From Vermiphilus sp. (GTDB lineage: Bacteria > Ratteibacteria > UBA8468 > B48-G9 > DTJG01): a stretch of 41,557 bases of DNA. The notes below the pieces were generated by a model. It ran no database searches. It was not told the origin of the DNA and worked only from the letters and a program-made list of their open reading frames with translations. A program made the position numbers and the translations under genes. The DNA lies in NCBI GenBank assembly GCA_020722805.1, contig DYKA01000004.1, positions 1 through 41,557 on the forward strand, given 5' to 3'. The first letter of the stretch is position 1; each line of letters begins with the position of its first letter. This document shows, one piece after another, positions 25,328 to 34,893 of this stretch.

Positions 25328-26651
25328 CCTGTTTTATTTTACAGAATATTCCCCACGCTTTCCCGTTGTTTGTGTCAAAAGCAATGACAATCTGATTGTT
25401 CCCCTTTTGAGTATGTGTGTATATCTTTGTCCGATCTCTTATTGCGGGGTTTGTGCCCGGGCCGTAGAAGACTTCATTGCCGTTAATCCACACTCTAATT
25501 GGTCCGTCATATCCTAATGAAAGCAGTGCCTTTCCCGTCTTTTCAAAATTGACATTTGAAACAAGATAAATAATCCCTTTTTGAAGATTTGTTTTTTCTC
25601 TTGTGTCCACAAAACCGGAAAGAACAGTTCCTGCTGGATGGCAGGTTATTGGGGAATTTGCATATTTTATTGCCTCAGATGGGGTTGTTTTGTCAAGGCA
25701 TTCAATATCAAGAAGTTCAGATACAAGCCACTGGCTTACATAATCCATTTCTGAAGATGTTTCTTCAAGTGATATAAAGATTGGCTGTGTCCATGCCATT
25801 TGTTCTGCTTCTGCCCAGCACTCAAACCTTACGTATTTTGCCTCATGGGGAACTTCAACCTCAATTGAACTATTATAAACAACAGAAAATCTTCTTCCGA
25901 CATCTCGTATTGCAGCAATCTTTTTTGCATTTTCTGTTTCAAGATATATTCTTTCTCCGCTACATTCTATCCATCTTATGACGACCCCTGTTGAACAATA
26001 AAAATTACCTTTCATTATTGCGTCCACAATTGCCTGTTTTGTTTTTTCTCTGGCAAATACAACATTCCAGCCAAAACCAATCTCATCCGGTCTGTGCGAA
26101 TCATCATTTGCAAATCCCCAAACTTTTCTGCCTCTGGAAAGAAGCATATCCCACTTATTTACTGCATAGGGACTTCCGTCCAGTCTGCCAATCACTCCAT
26201 TGTATATCTCTATTCCTAAATAACCTGTCCACTCCATCAGTTGTTCTATGGTGCAGTGGTTGAACTGGTTTTCCCAGTCAGGATGATTAATAACAGCAAA
26301 ACCACGACCTGTTTGTCTAAAAATTTCGCTTATCCTGTTCAGGATCTCCTGTCTGCAGGATGATTGACCAATATCTTTTTCGCAATCTATGTAAAGAAGA
26401 TGCGGACCATTTATGGAAATTTCTGTTCCTGGAATAAGTATCAATCCATTGCTGTTCAGTTTTCTGTGCTCATTTTCAGTGGCCATGTTGTCGTGGTCAG
26501 AAAATGAAAGAAAGCCGTATCCGAGTTTTGCGTACCTATCAACAACGTCCTGCGGACTTAAAGTGCCATCACTTCTTGTTGTGTGAGTGTGAAGATTTCC
26601 TTTGATCCAGAAACCTTTTCTTAAATCATACGGGTTTTTTATCCTAATCAT
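25320..26651 (-). CDS. PHP-domain metal-dependent hydrolase with C-terminal beta-sandwich-like region
   Basis: The first 230 residues are a PHP domain with a trinuclear metal site: [22 protein letters not shown], a Glu in [12 protein letters not shown] and [10 protein letters not shown]. Such domains hydrolyse phosphoesters; substrates in stand-alone CehA-like members are often unknown. The remaining 210 residues contain beta-rich sequence, such as [18 protein letters not shown] and a terminal [11 protein letters not shown]-like carbohydrate-binding-type jelly roll ([15 protein letters not shown]). There is no signal peptide, so it is cytosolic. It is the last gene of a four-gene minus-strand operon, ten bases after the amidohydrolase gene, with AAAGGAAA upstream. 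Context suggests a role in breaking down a glycan or modified sugar; this is inference. Confidence 0.82.
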   Translation of the reverse strand: MIRIKNPYDLRKGFWIKGNLHTHTTRSDGTLSPQDVVDRYAKLGYGFLSFSDHDNMATENEHRKLNSNGLILIPGTEISINGPHLLYIDCEKDIGQSSCRQEILNRISEIFRQTGRGFAVINHPDWENQFNHCTIEQLMEWTGYLGIEIYNGVIGRLDGSPYAVNKWDMLLSRGRKVWGFANDDSHRPDEIGFGWNVVFAREKTKQAIVDAIMKGNFYCSTGVVIRWIECSGERIYLETENAKKIAAIRDVGRRFSVVYNSSIEVEVPHEAKYVRFECWAEAEQMAWTQPIFISLEETSSEMDYVSQWLVSELLDIECLDKTTPSEAIKYANSPITCHPAGTVLSGFVDTREKTNLQKGIIYLVSNVNFEKTGKALLSLGYDGPIRVWINGNEVFYGPGTNPAIRDRTKIYTHTQKGNNQIVIAFDTNNGKAWGIFCKIKQVI

Positions 26652-26661
26652 TATTTTCCTT

Positions 26662-27723
26662 TCATTTATTCAGGGCTTTTTCTATCGTTTTTTTTGCATT
26701 GCCATAAAAAATCTTTTTGATCTCATTTTTTGTAAGAAAAGATCTTTCACTTGCTCTTTTGAATGCGGCAATTTCCTCATACAAAAAAAATGTAAACTTT
26801 TCTGCTTGTTTCCCTTCTATTTCCTCCATATGTTTATCACCGGATACATCCCCGTACAGTCCTTTTGGAACAAGATTTACATAAATTCCATTTTTTGTGA
26901 TTCTTTTCATTCTCATTCTCGTGATTGGCATATCAGAACCAAAAAGAATTCTGTCAGGTCCAACGCTCTCTATCAGCTGAAAAAAAATGTTCTCATTTGT
27001 ATTTGCACTTATATCAAACATAATTCTCTTTGTTTTTTTTAATACCTCAAATGCACATCCTGCATCTTCATCACAATAAGCCCTTCCAACATGAGCAACA
27101 ATGAGTTGAAGATTTTCGTATCTTTTATCTATTTCAAGAAGATTTTTTAAGTTTGTCGGGTCCTTTAATCTTGCATCTTTTGGTATATGCAGCATAACAA
27201 TCCAACCATATTTATTGTGTACCTCTAACTGATGATGAGGAAAATAGTCAAAAATTTCTATTGAGTTTGTGGGAATGCTATCTGGAAGCATGCTCATATA
27301 ACTTTTTGCTCCTAAGAATTTACCATCCAGAATGCGGTCTTGAAGTTCTTGAGCACTCCAGTAAGGACTGCTGAAAATCAATGATGGATATCCTGTTTTT
27401 CTTGAACAACTTTCTGCATAAGCATTGATGGCATCAAGATTGTCTCCTGAAGGAAGATTTGGAAACATTAAAGGTGTAACCTTTTTATCTGGAAGCAGTA
27501 TCTTATAGGTTTCTACAAGATGCTCAACAGGGTTTTCAGAAGCAACCCGCAGTGGCCAACTGACAAATCTGGGGTCTGGCTTTCTTGATTGAGGATAATC
27601 AGATAATCTCCAGATGTGCGTATGAATGTCAAAAATCTCTTCTGGAAGAAATTCAGCAAGTTCCCTGTAAAATTCAGCATCATGCTGCTTAACTTCTATC
27701 AGTGTTTTTAGATTTTTTCCCAT
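26662..27723 (-). CDS. Amidohydrolase-superfamily protein (PF04909-like)
   Basis: This 353-residue TIM-barrel protein has the metal-binding signature EIFDIHTHIW near residue 30. Later it has MLHIPKDARL, IVAHVGRAYCDED and the terminal Asp in ILFGSDMPITR. These match the amidohydrolase-2 family (decarboxylases and lactonases acting on aromatic or sugar acids). No signal peptide is present. The gene overlaps the end of the GH20-like gene by 16 bases and is followed by the PHP gene, so all are co-transcribed. Substrate unknown; sugar lactone or uronate-type substrates would fit the context but are not shown. Confidence 0.85.
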   Translation of the reverse strand: MGKNLKTLIEVKQHDAEFYRELAEFLPEEIFDIHTHIWRLSDYPQSRKPDPRFVSWPLRVASENPVEHLVETYKILLPDKKVTPLMFPNLPSGDNLDAINAYAESCSRKTGYPSLIFSSPYWSAQELQDRILDGKFLGAKSYMSMLPDSIPTNSIEIFDYFPHHQLEVHNKYGWIVMLHIPKDARLKDPTNLKNLLEIDKRYENLQLIVAHVGRAYCDEDAGCAFEVLKKTKRIMFDISANTNENIFFQLIESVGPDRILFGSDMPITRMRMKRITKNGIYVNLVPKGLYGDVSGDKHMEEIEGKQAEKFTFFLYEEIAAFKRASERSFLTKNEIKKIFYGNAKKTIEKALNK

Positions 27724-29846
27724 TTTCTTTCTGAGATTCTTTCTGAAATAATCTTTATTCGGTTTTTTATTCCTGATATATCAAGACCTGTACTTCTCCA
27801 GCCAATTATTCCTGTCCAGACAAGGCCTTCAATGTAACCGAGATTATTCTTTGACGGACCTTCTGCCCATGAAGAACCAAGTATCCCATCTGCACCATAT
27901 TTTCTTGCTGAAATTGCCCAGTGGAGTATATTTTCCTCTATTGCCCACGGCGTGCATATAACATCAAATCCTGCTTTCTTCCATTTTTCTATTCTTGGAT
28001 ATTCTTCAACGTCAGGCATATACTCATAGTCATTGAGGATGATATCCCGGGGCAGCGCATCCAGAGCCCACTGCGGGTCATCAAGCCACCCAAGCGTATC
28101 ACCTTCTTTTCTAAACAGCATATCACACCAGATACTTGCCCTGCTTCCGTTTTCTCTTATAAATCCATGGAAGAATGAAACAGAACGGACAAATGCCTGA
28201 TGGTTTTTCGCATCCGGGTTACACTTACATGATGGGTTAAATCTGCCCATCTCGTCATAGCCAATATTAATGAAGTCCGGCCTGAAGATATCTATTATTC
28301 TGCTTATGAATTCACACATAACCTCAGTTTCTTTTTTCTGGCACGAAGGACACACAATATGTTTTGTTGAACAACAGACAAGGATTTTTATGTGCATGTC
28401 TTTCAACTCATTAGCAAGATTTTTCAATCTATATTCCTCAACGGCATCTGGCATTGGAATTATACCTTCAACTGGTTTTTCAGGAATAAAACTTCCCGGA
28501 GCCATATAAATCATAAAGGTGTTAAAACGCATCCTTGTTAGTACACCCATCGCGAACTTTTTCAAAAGTATATCCCATTTTTTCCCCGAAGGGAACATAA
28601 GCATTCCACGCATTTCAATTTCAGGCCAGTCCTCTATTTCGCAGCAGGGCAAAACCAGATCCTTGCCTGATTTTGTGCATAGGTCTAAAAGTGTCTGCAA
28701 ACCATACTGCACTGACTGATTTGTACCCGCAATATAAATCGCATCCTGTGTTATTTCCATTTTGTATGCCTGGGGATGGGCCATTGGTTGTAGAATAATC
28801 TTTATTTTCTTTTCCCCTGATTTCTTATTTATTTTCAGCCCGTGTTCAATCTTCATCTGTCTTATGAAGAGTTCTACTTCTTTTTCTGCTGACTGCGCCT
28901 CAATTGAAAGTTCAGAGTCAATCTTAAACTGCCCTTGTTTCCTGATTAGTTTTTGTGGCAAGGGAACAAGAGTCGCAATCCTGTCTTCTATGGTTTGTCT
29001 CACAGAAATAGCAGATTTTTTCTCAAGCAGAAACAGTAGATTTTTTCTTATCCGTTCAATTTCATCAGATTTACTTGAAGATTTTCTAATGTCAGGAATA
29101 ATGTAAAATCTATGGCTATTTACAATCTCTGCATCTTTTTCAAGGGCTATTTCCGGTGAATATCCAGCGCACTGGCCATTATTACCCGCGATATACCGTG
29201 AAATACGATGTATTCCACAAAATCTAAAAATGACCGCTGATTTCTGGAAAGAATCAAGAAATGCAGCCCAGTTTTCTACTGGAACTATTGCATGGCAGTC
29301 AAGTTCATCATAGGACGGAAACCTCAATTCATCAAGACCATTTTCATACGGAACAACAAAACTGATTTGATTTCTGTGATTGTCAGAATTCCATACAAAA
29401 AAGTGTTCAATCTGAAATTTTCTTTTTTTACCCTTGTTTATCAATCGCGTGGTATATGTAAAATAAGGCGCGTTTTCTTCAATCTCAAGGATTTTTTCAA
29501 GAATCAGTTTGTTTTTTTCAGTAAAACAGGTAATCACAGTCCTGTTTTTTTTCTTTTCAATCATTAATGGTGCTGAAAGCCGGACATCATAACCCAGTGC
29601 ATTTTCTGATAAAACCCCGGCAGCGCCATCCCGCACGTCTCCGGTTTTTACCCATGTTGTTATTCCATAAGGATATTTACTTCTTGCTGCAAGAGAGAAA
29701 ATTCTTTCGGACAAAAACCTATAACCGGTTTTTCTGTCTGAAATCTGAAGAACCCTTCCATCAAGTTCAAGTATCTCAATTGTAATAAACCTGTTTGAGA
29801 TTTTGTGCACGGTACTTGCGTCGGACCCAATTTTTTCCATTTTCAT
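27708..29846 (-). CDS. Glycoside hydrolase family 20-like protein (beta-N-acetylhexosaminidase-like)
   Basis: The 712-residue protein has a beta-rich N-terminal region of about 280 residues resembling a sugar-binding sandwich. A GH20b-type domain follows (PLPQKLIRKQGQFKI ... YKMEITQDAIYIAGTNQSVQYGLQTL). The catalytic barrel starts at EIEMRGMLMFPSG. The key acid pair appears as NIGYDEMGR (GH20 Asp-Glu), and SSWAEGPSKNN lies in the C-terminal part. GH20 enzymes remove terminal GlcNAc or GalNAc by substrate-assisted catalysis. There is no signal peptide, so it would act on imported oligosaccharides. The start at 29846 overlaps the upstream gene by four bases (ATGA). NagB in the window could take up the released amino sugar. 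Distant sequence, so exact specificity is uncertain. Confidence 0.78.
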   Translation of the reverse strand: MKMEKIGSDASTVHKISNRFITIEILELDGRVLQISDRKTGYRFLSERIFSLAARSKYPYGITTWVKTGDVRDGAAGVLSENALGYDVRLSAPLMIEKKKNRTVITCFTEKNKLILEKILEIEENAPYFTYTTRLINKGKKRKFQIEHFFVWNSDNHRNQISFVVPYENGLDELRFPSYDELDCHAIVPVENWAAFLDSFQKSAVIFRFCGIHRISRYIAGNNGQCAGYSPEIALEKDAEIVNSHRFYIIPDIRKSSSKSDEIERIRKNLLFLLEKKSAISVRQTIEDRIATLVPLPQKLIRKQGQFKIDSELSIEAQSAEKEVELFIRQMKIEHGLKINKKSGEKKIKIILQPMAHPQAYKMEITQDAIYIAGTNQSVQYGLQTLLDLCTKSGKDLVLPCCEIEDWPEIEMRGMLMFPSGKKWDILLKKFAMGVLTRMRFNTFMIYMAPGSFIPEKPVEGIIPMPDAVEEYRLKNLANELKDMHIKILVCCSTKHIVCPSCQKKETEVMCEFISRIIDIFRPDFINIGYDEMGRFNPSCKCNPDAKNHQAFVRSVSFFHGFIRENGSRASIWCDMLFRKEGDTLGWLDDPQWALDALPRDIILNDYEYMPDVEEYPRIEKWKKAGFDVICTPWAIEENILHWAISARKYGADGILGSSWAEGPSKNNLGYIEGLVWTGIIGWRSTGLDISGIKNRIKIISERISERKWEKI

Positions 29847-30940
29847 AGGAATTTTGAAATTTTACTGTTTAAGAATTTTTTTGTTTCTTGGGTGTACCAG
29901 AAAATCTGAATCCCTGAAGCTCCGGAATCAATCACCTTTCTGATTGTCTTTTTGATATCCCTGTCCTTCCACCATAAGATTGGAATAAGCGTGGTTTGTT
30001 CATTGAGCAATTGACTGGCAATGTGTGTTTCTTTTGCTGTGTCCTCTATGGAAATTCCTTTTTTCAAGAAATCCATTTTTGTTTTAATCCCACTTCTCAA
30101 CAAACCTGTAAACTCAAGAGCCCATTGCGGATTTTTTTGTTTCCTCGCCCATTCTGCCAGTATATGAAGTTCTGTATTTATTGGAGCAATTGAAGCCTTT
30201 TCCTGTGTGTTTCTGTAAAGCATTGGAGAACATACATCAAAATACTGTGATAAAGAAGAATAATTCTGTCCAACAAGCACAGAAAGACATGGCGAGAAAA
30301 GGTATCCACCGAATTTTTTGTGTGCTCCTTTAACAATATCTGACAATTTCCTGACAAAGTCAGTGATTACCTTTTTTCTGAACCACAGCCAGTCGCATAC
30401 TCCTGGCATTGACACAAAATATGAAAGATTTAATGAAGGGGTTTTTGAAAACAGTATGTCGACAGGAGGGAATCCTTCTTTACATCTTGCATAAAAGGTA
30501 GAAACATCTTTTTTCATCCTGTCAAAATTAATCCCAAAACTATCTGCCTTTTTTTCACAGTGCTTGCAGAAACAAGTGAAAAACGCCTCTATTCCTGAAG
30601 CAGGAGAAGCAAACCTGATTCCGTCACAAAAAATCCCGGCAACATCTTTTCGCGCTACTTTTTCATATCTTTCAAGTGCAAAATCAATCACATCAGGATT
30701 ATTGGGACATCCAGAAGAAAACCATTCTTTTCTTTCTCCGTTGATACTGACGCACAGGTATTCCTGCCTTTTTGAGGGTGGATGAAACGTGCCAGAACAT
30801 ATCCATGGTTCCAAACTGTATCTACGGCACACTGAAAAAAACTCATCTCTGTCAGCGCCAACTGCAAAATCAAACCCATTATTTGCTATCCATCTTAAAT
30901 CTTCTTCCTCAACCTTGCCGCAAAACATTCCATTTTTCAT
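29843..30940 (-). CDS. Putative TIM-barrel glycoside-hydrolase-like protein
   Basis: This 365-residue protein begins MKNGMFCGKVEEEDLRWIANNGFDFAVGADRDEF and has barrel-like elements VAGIFCDGIRFASP, CFCKHCEKKAD, YFDVCSPMLYRN and IQIFWYTQETKK. The arrangement recalls uncharacterised glycosyl-hydrolase-like families in which CDG..R carries an active-site Asp and a Cys-x-x-Cys follows. I cannot assign a family with confidence. There is no signal peptide. It opens a minus-strand operon (this gene, GH20-like, amidohydrolase, PHP). TGAGGA lies before the ATG at 30940. It is divergent from the secreted DUF4838-like gene, with 101 bases between the two starts, so shared regulation is possible. Confidence 0.6.
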   Translation of the reverse strand: MKNGMFCGKVEEEDLRWIANNGFDFAVGADRDEFFSVCRRYSLEPWICSGTFHPPSKRQEYLCVSINGERKEWFSSGCPNNPDVIDFALERYEKVARKDVAGIFCDGIRFASPASGIEAFFTCFCKHCEKKADSFGINFDRMKKDVSTFYARCKEGFPPVDILFSKTPSLNLSYFVSMPGVCDWLWFRKKVITDFVRKLSDIVKGAHKKFGGYLFSPCLSVLVGQNYSSLSQYFDVCSPMLYRNTQEKASIAPINTELHILAEWARKQKNPQWALEFTGLLRSGIKTKMDFLKKGISIEDTAKETHIASQLLNEQTTLIPILWWKDRDIKKTIRKVIDSGASGIQIFWYTQETKKFLNSKISKFL

Positions 30941-30988
30941 GTTTATTCCTCAGGTGAGAATTTTATCACATAATTTATTCTGTACAAT

Positions 30989-31017
30989 TTGAAAACGGTT
31001 TTTGGCTGCAGTATAAT
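30989..31017 (+). promoter_or_regulatory. Promoter of the DUF4838-like gene
   Basis: TTGAAA (30989-30994) and TATAAT (31012-31017) are 17 bases apart. They are followed by AGGAGG (31032-31037) and ATG at 31042. All signals are near consensus, so the gene appears built for strong expression despite its in-frame stop. Confidence 0.7.
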
Positions 31018-31041
31018 AAAGCCAAAATTTCAGGAGGTAAC

Positions 31042-33426
31042 ATGGAACAAAAGATTGTTCAGATTATGTTTGTTTTGGGTTTGGTTCTATTGCAGGTTTC
31101 CATCAGCCAGTCAAAGGGAATTGTTGTTGCTGAAAAAGGCAGGACCAGTGCAAAAATTCTTATTTCCTCTGTCGCAGCAAATTCAGAAAAAATTGCTGCA
31201 GAAGACCTTGCAAAATATATTGAAAAAATGACTGGAGCAAAACCCGAGATAATCTCCACAGAGCAGGAAATTTCGTAAGCGCTAACAAGAAAAGATATTC
31301 CACTGTTTATTATTGGTTCTCTTGCAATAAAAGAAAATCCTTCCTTGCAGAAAAAACTTGATTCTGTAAAAAAGAAAAATCCGGTGTTGCGGGCTGATGC
31401 CATTGTTATTAAAACCGAAGGAAACAGAATTTATCTTGCTGGAAGCAACGATGATTCTCACTGCTTTGCAGTCGCAGAACTTCTTAGAAGATGGGGTTGC
31501 AGATTTTTTATGCCAACAGAATTTGGGGAATGTATTCCAGAATACTCAAAGCTTGTTGTTGATGAAATTGATTTTGCATACGGACCACCTTTTGAAATCA
31601 GAAAGTACTGGATTTCATGGATAGGAGATACAACAGGAAAAGAACAATTTATGCGATTGAATATGATGAACAATGAGGTTGTACCAAGTGGGCATGCGCT
31701 TGCGGCATATACGAAGGATATTGCTCCAGACGGTAATCCTTTCAAGGTTCCAATCTCTGAAAAATCAACTGCAGAGCATGTTGCAGCAAAGATTGAAAAC
31801 CATTATGCTGCTGGCAAAAGGATAAGTCTTGGTATGGAAGATGGGCTTTACAGTTCTGACTCACCAAAGGACAAAGAATTGATGGCTCTTCAATGGGACA
31901 AGTATTTTATGAGTCCTTCAATGTCTGATGCATTTATGGAATTTTATAATAATGTTGCTGATATATTAATGAACAAGTATCCTGAAAGCAAGGCAAAGAT
32001 AGGTTTTCTTGCTTATTCAAATATGACAATTCCACCTGTGAGAGATATTGTTGCAAAGCAGCCGCTTGTAGCATATCTTGCTCCTATTGATATAGACCCA
32101 ATACATGGCATGGATGACATTGAATCACCGCCAAGACAGGAATACAAAAATATGATGTACAAATGGGCAAAAATAATGCAGGGAAGGGTAGTGATATACG
32201 ATTATGATCAGGGTATGCTTGTATGGAGAGATATCCCAAATCCATCCATTGCCTCAGTAAGGCAGGATATCAAGCACTATAGAGACGCAGGTATTCTTGG
32301 TATTGATACAGAAAGCAGAGGTGCTTTTGCAACAACATTCATCAACCTTTATATTCGCGGAAGATTGATGTGGAATCCTGATGAGAATGTTGATAAATTA
32401 ATAGAAGAATTTTACCCTGCATTTTATGGACCGATGGCAAAACCAATGTCAGAATACTGGAATGCAATATTCAATGCATGGGCAGATACAATCGTCACAG
32501 AGCATGAGTATTTTGTTGCACCTGCAATTTATACACCAGAACTTGTTCAATTTCTTGAGAAAAAATTGATTGAGGCAGAAAAGATTGCAGAAAAAATTTC
32601 TGTAAAAAAAGATAAAAGCAATAATGAAAAACTTTATCTTGAACGAATGAAATTCACAAGAATGAGTTTTGATATCTTAAAAAATTACATGGCAATGGTA
32701 AAAGAAGCAGCAACAAACGCTGATTATGCAACAGCTGTTTCTTTCGGAGAAAAGGCACTCGCTGTGAGAGAACAACTGACTGCCATGAGTGGAATTTTCA
32801 CAACCTACAAGAGAATCGGAGAACATGGATATGCCTGGTGGCCTGGAGAGGTGCAGCAGTATAAAGAACTTGCTGGTTTGATTGACGGAACGAAAGGAAC
32901 ATTGGTTAAGAAACTTCCGCTTGAATGGGCTTTTATGAGAGACCCTGAAAATACTGGACTGCAGGAAAAATATTATGAATGCTCTGTGGATCTTTCTTAC
33001 TGGGAGAGTAATTTCAGAAACCTTACAGTCAGGAATCGAAAGGATTATCCTGAAAAAACCTGGGAAATTGTAAGAGCAGATCTTTACATTCAGGCACAGG
33101 GGATAAGAACCAGAGACAGGCAGAGTTATACCGGCTATGGCTGGTACAGGACTGAAATAGAATTGAGCAATCAGGACATCCAGGGGAATGTTCATATCAT
33201 GTTTCCGGGTCTATTCAATGAGTGCTGGCCATATGTAAACGGTCAACAGGTTGCTCACAGGGAAAATTATAAACCGTTGTGGTGGTTCAATGATTATAAA
33301 TTTGAATGGGATATTGACCTGACTGGAAAACTGAAACCAGGTAGAAATACAATTGCTTTAAGGTTTTATAATCCGCATCATTTTGGCGGAATGTTCAGAA
33401 GGCCATTCATTTACAGAGTGAAATAG
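31042..33426 (+). pseudogene. Secreted DUF4838-like protein gene interrupted by an in-frame TAA
   Basis: The gene starts with a Sec signal peptide (hydrophobic IVQIMFVLGLVLLQVSI, cleavage likely near SQS/KG). The GH67/GH20-type alpha-beta N-domain follows: IAAEDLAKYIEKMTGAKPEII, then FIIGSLAIKE and RIYLAGSNDDSHCFAVAELL. Residues about 165-480 hold the DUF4838-type region (WGCRFFMPTEFGECIPEY, then YDYDQGMLVWRDIPNP and GIDTESRG). A C-terminal galactose-binding-like beta domain ends HHFGGMFRRPFIYRVK. Codon 79 is TAA (31276-31278). The same frame continues on both sides, with no good restart until TTG 31345. AAA or CAA there would give a continuous 794-residue protein. It is followed by a URO-D-family gene seven bases later. 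Substrate is unknown; an extracellular glycan-related role is likely. Confidence 0.78.
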
Positions 33427-33433
33427 TATTTCA

Positions 33434-34501
33434 ATGCTTTTCAAACCTGACTGGCTTGAAACAAAGCAAAGGTTAACAGAATTCTGGAATGGAAAATACA
33501 TCGGAAGGTCGTGTGCTGCAATATATGCACCAGACCCTAAGCCAGATATAAAACTGCCTGAACCGCCATTGTCCGATGAAGATATATACCTGAATTCTGA
33601 TTGGTACCTGAAAAACCTTGAATACAAATTTTCTACAACCGCACATATTGGAGAAGCACTTCCTTCTGATTCCGTGATGGCAGGTTATACCATTTCTTAC
33701 GGTGCAAAAGTTATATTCAGCCCGAGGACAGTCTGGATTGAGTCAGTGTCAAATCCAGATATTGAAAATGAAAATATTTTTGAATTTTACTGGGACTCTG
33801 AGGAAATGAAAAAATTCCTCAGTTTTTACACAAAGTTTGTTCAGGCAGGTTCCGGCAAATTCCTTATTGGGCAGCCAGCAATACTTCCCGGAAATGATTT
33901 TCTTTCTATGTTCATGGGCTTTGAAAAATTCTTAATAGGATTTGTTGACAAACCGGCTGAAATGAAATTAGCAATTATCAAGCTTGCAAAAAACTGGATT
34001 CTTATTCATAAAAAACTGGCTGAAATTTATACAAAATATCAGGATGGTTATGGAATATGCTGGTTGGGACTGTGGTGTCCGTATCCTTTTGTCTCAACCC
34101 AGTCAGATATTTCCTGTATGCTTTCAAAAGAAATATTTGAGGAATTTATAGTGCCCGAAATTGAAATGGTCGGGAGAGAACTCGGGCCAGTAGTTTATCA
34201 TCTTGATGGACCGGGTGCCTTACATCATCTTGACAGATTATGTAAAATTCCTGAGATAAGGATGATACAGTGGGTTCCTGGCGTAGGCAGCAGTTATTCT
34301 GTGAATGAGTGGCTCTGGCTCTATAAAAAGATACAGGACTCAGGAAAGATTGTAATGGCATATGTGATGTCTGATGAAGTTGAATACTTTATTAAAAAAC
34401 TTGACGCAAAACTTTCTTATATTGTGTGCTGGTGTAAAACGAAGAAAGACGCAGAAAATCTTCTGATCAGTATTGAGAAATGGTCAAGTACAAAAGTGTA
34501 A
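33434..34501 (+). CDS. URO-D superfamily methyltransferase-like protein
   Basis: This 355-residue protein belongs to the URO-D superfamily but differs from the other two members in the window. It starts MLFKPDWLETKQRLTEFWNGK, a form common in gut and subsurface bacteria. Recognisable parts are GYGICWLGLWCPYPF, SDISCMLSKEIFEEFIVPEI and VVYHLDGPGALHHLD, with LDGPGA where zinc-binding members have a His-rich turn. The end is IQWVPGVGSS and IVCWCKTKKDAENLL. It follows the DUF4838-like gene by seven bases, with no clear ribosome-binding site. Pairing with a glycan locus suggests action on a methylated sugar or small molecule; this is inference. Gene-free DNA follows to 34893. Confidence 0.75.
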   Translation: MLFKPDWLETKQRLTEFWNGKYIGRSCAAIYAPDPKPDIKLPEPPLSDEDIYLNSDWYLKNLEYKFSTTAHIGEALPSDSVMAGYTISYGAKVIFSPRTVWIESVSNPDIENENIFEFYWDSEEMKKFLSFYTKFVQAGSGKFLIGQPAILPGNDFLSMFMGFEKFLIGFVDKPAEMKLAIIKLAKNWILIHKKLAEIYTKYQDGYGICWLGLWCPYPFVSTQSDISCMLSKEIFEEFIVPEIEMVGRELGPVVYHLDGPGALHHLDRLCKIPEIRMIQWVPGVGSSYSVNEWLWLYKKIQDSGKIVMAYVMSDEVEYFIKKLDAKLSYIVCWCKTKKDAENLLISIEKWSSTKV

Positions 34502-34893
34502 GTTTTCAGACGATTTTGGTACACTGCTCCACAGATTGACATATTCTGGTTAGAAGAAAAATCCCTGTTAGTGAAAATGGCGCTGTTGTGTGAGACATCT
34601 GTTATACCCGAAAATGAGTAAAAGAATTGGGAACAGGCTGGCTGCATACTTAGTGATAAAAGATTAAACTGACAGTATAGACAGTAAAACAATCAAAAAC
34701 AGCCCACCTCAATATTTGTTGTATTCTGTTGGAGTGTGGTTCTGCAAAACCAGCAGAGTTTCAAAACGCCAGGAACAAAAACCTTCCTCTGGAATTTCCT
34801 GCTTGACATAAACCTATAAATCTAATTTGCTCTTGAAAAAGATTATACGTATAATAAACTTAATAAATTTTTGGACCTAACCAGGGACTGAAA
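34502..34893. other. Gene-free stretch before the hydrogenase operon
   Basis: I see no supported gene in these 392 bases; short frames on both strands lack ribosome-binding sites and recognisable sequence. It contains a small dyad TGGTT/AACCA (34737-34741 and 34748-34752), a nine-base direct repeat around 34671-34686 and the promoter at its right end. One frame reads intermittently like coding sequence between stops (for example KNWEQAGCILSDKRLN), so a decayed gene or element is possible but unproven. Confidence 0.4.
34827..34855 (+). promoter_or_regulatory. Promoter of the hydrogenase-MTHFR operon
   Basis: TTGCTC (34827-34832) and a perfect TATAAT (34850-34855) are 17 bases apart, placing the transcript start near 34862 and the ATG at 34894. 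The ribosome-binding site is weak (AGGGA). All genes to metF are spaced tightly enough to be read from it. Confidence 0.55.

Noticed and set aside
22794-31278. Reassignment of UAA to a sense codon
   Set aside because: Many complete genes (for example htpX, rpmI, ispH, the URO-D gene at 33434) end at TAA, and family-length proteins result, so UAA is a normal stop here.
34417-34692. Minus-strand 91-codon ORF across the end of the URO-D gene
   Set aside because: It is mostly antisense to a real gene, shows no recognisable motif and has no ribosome-binding site.
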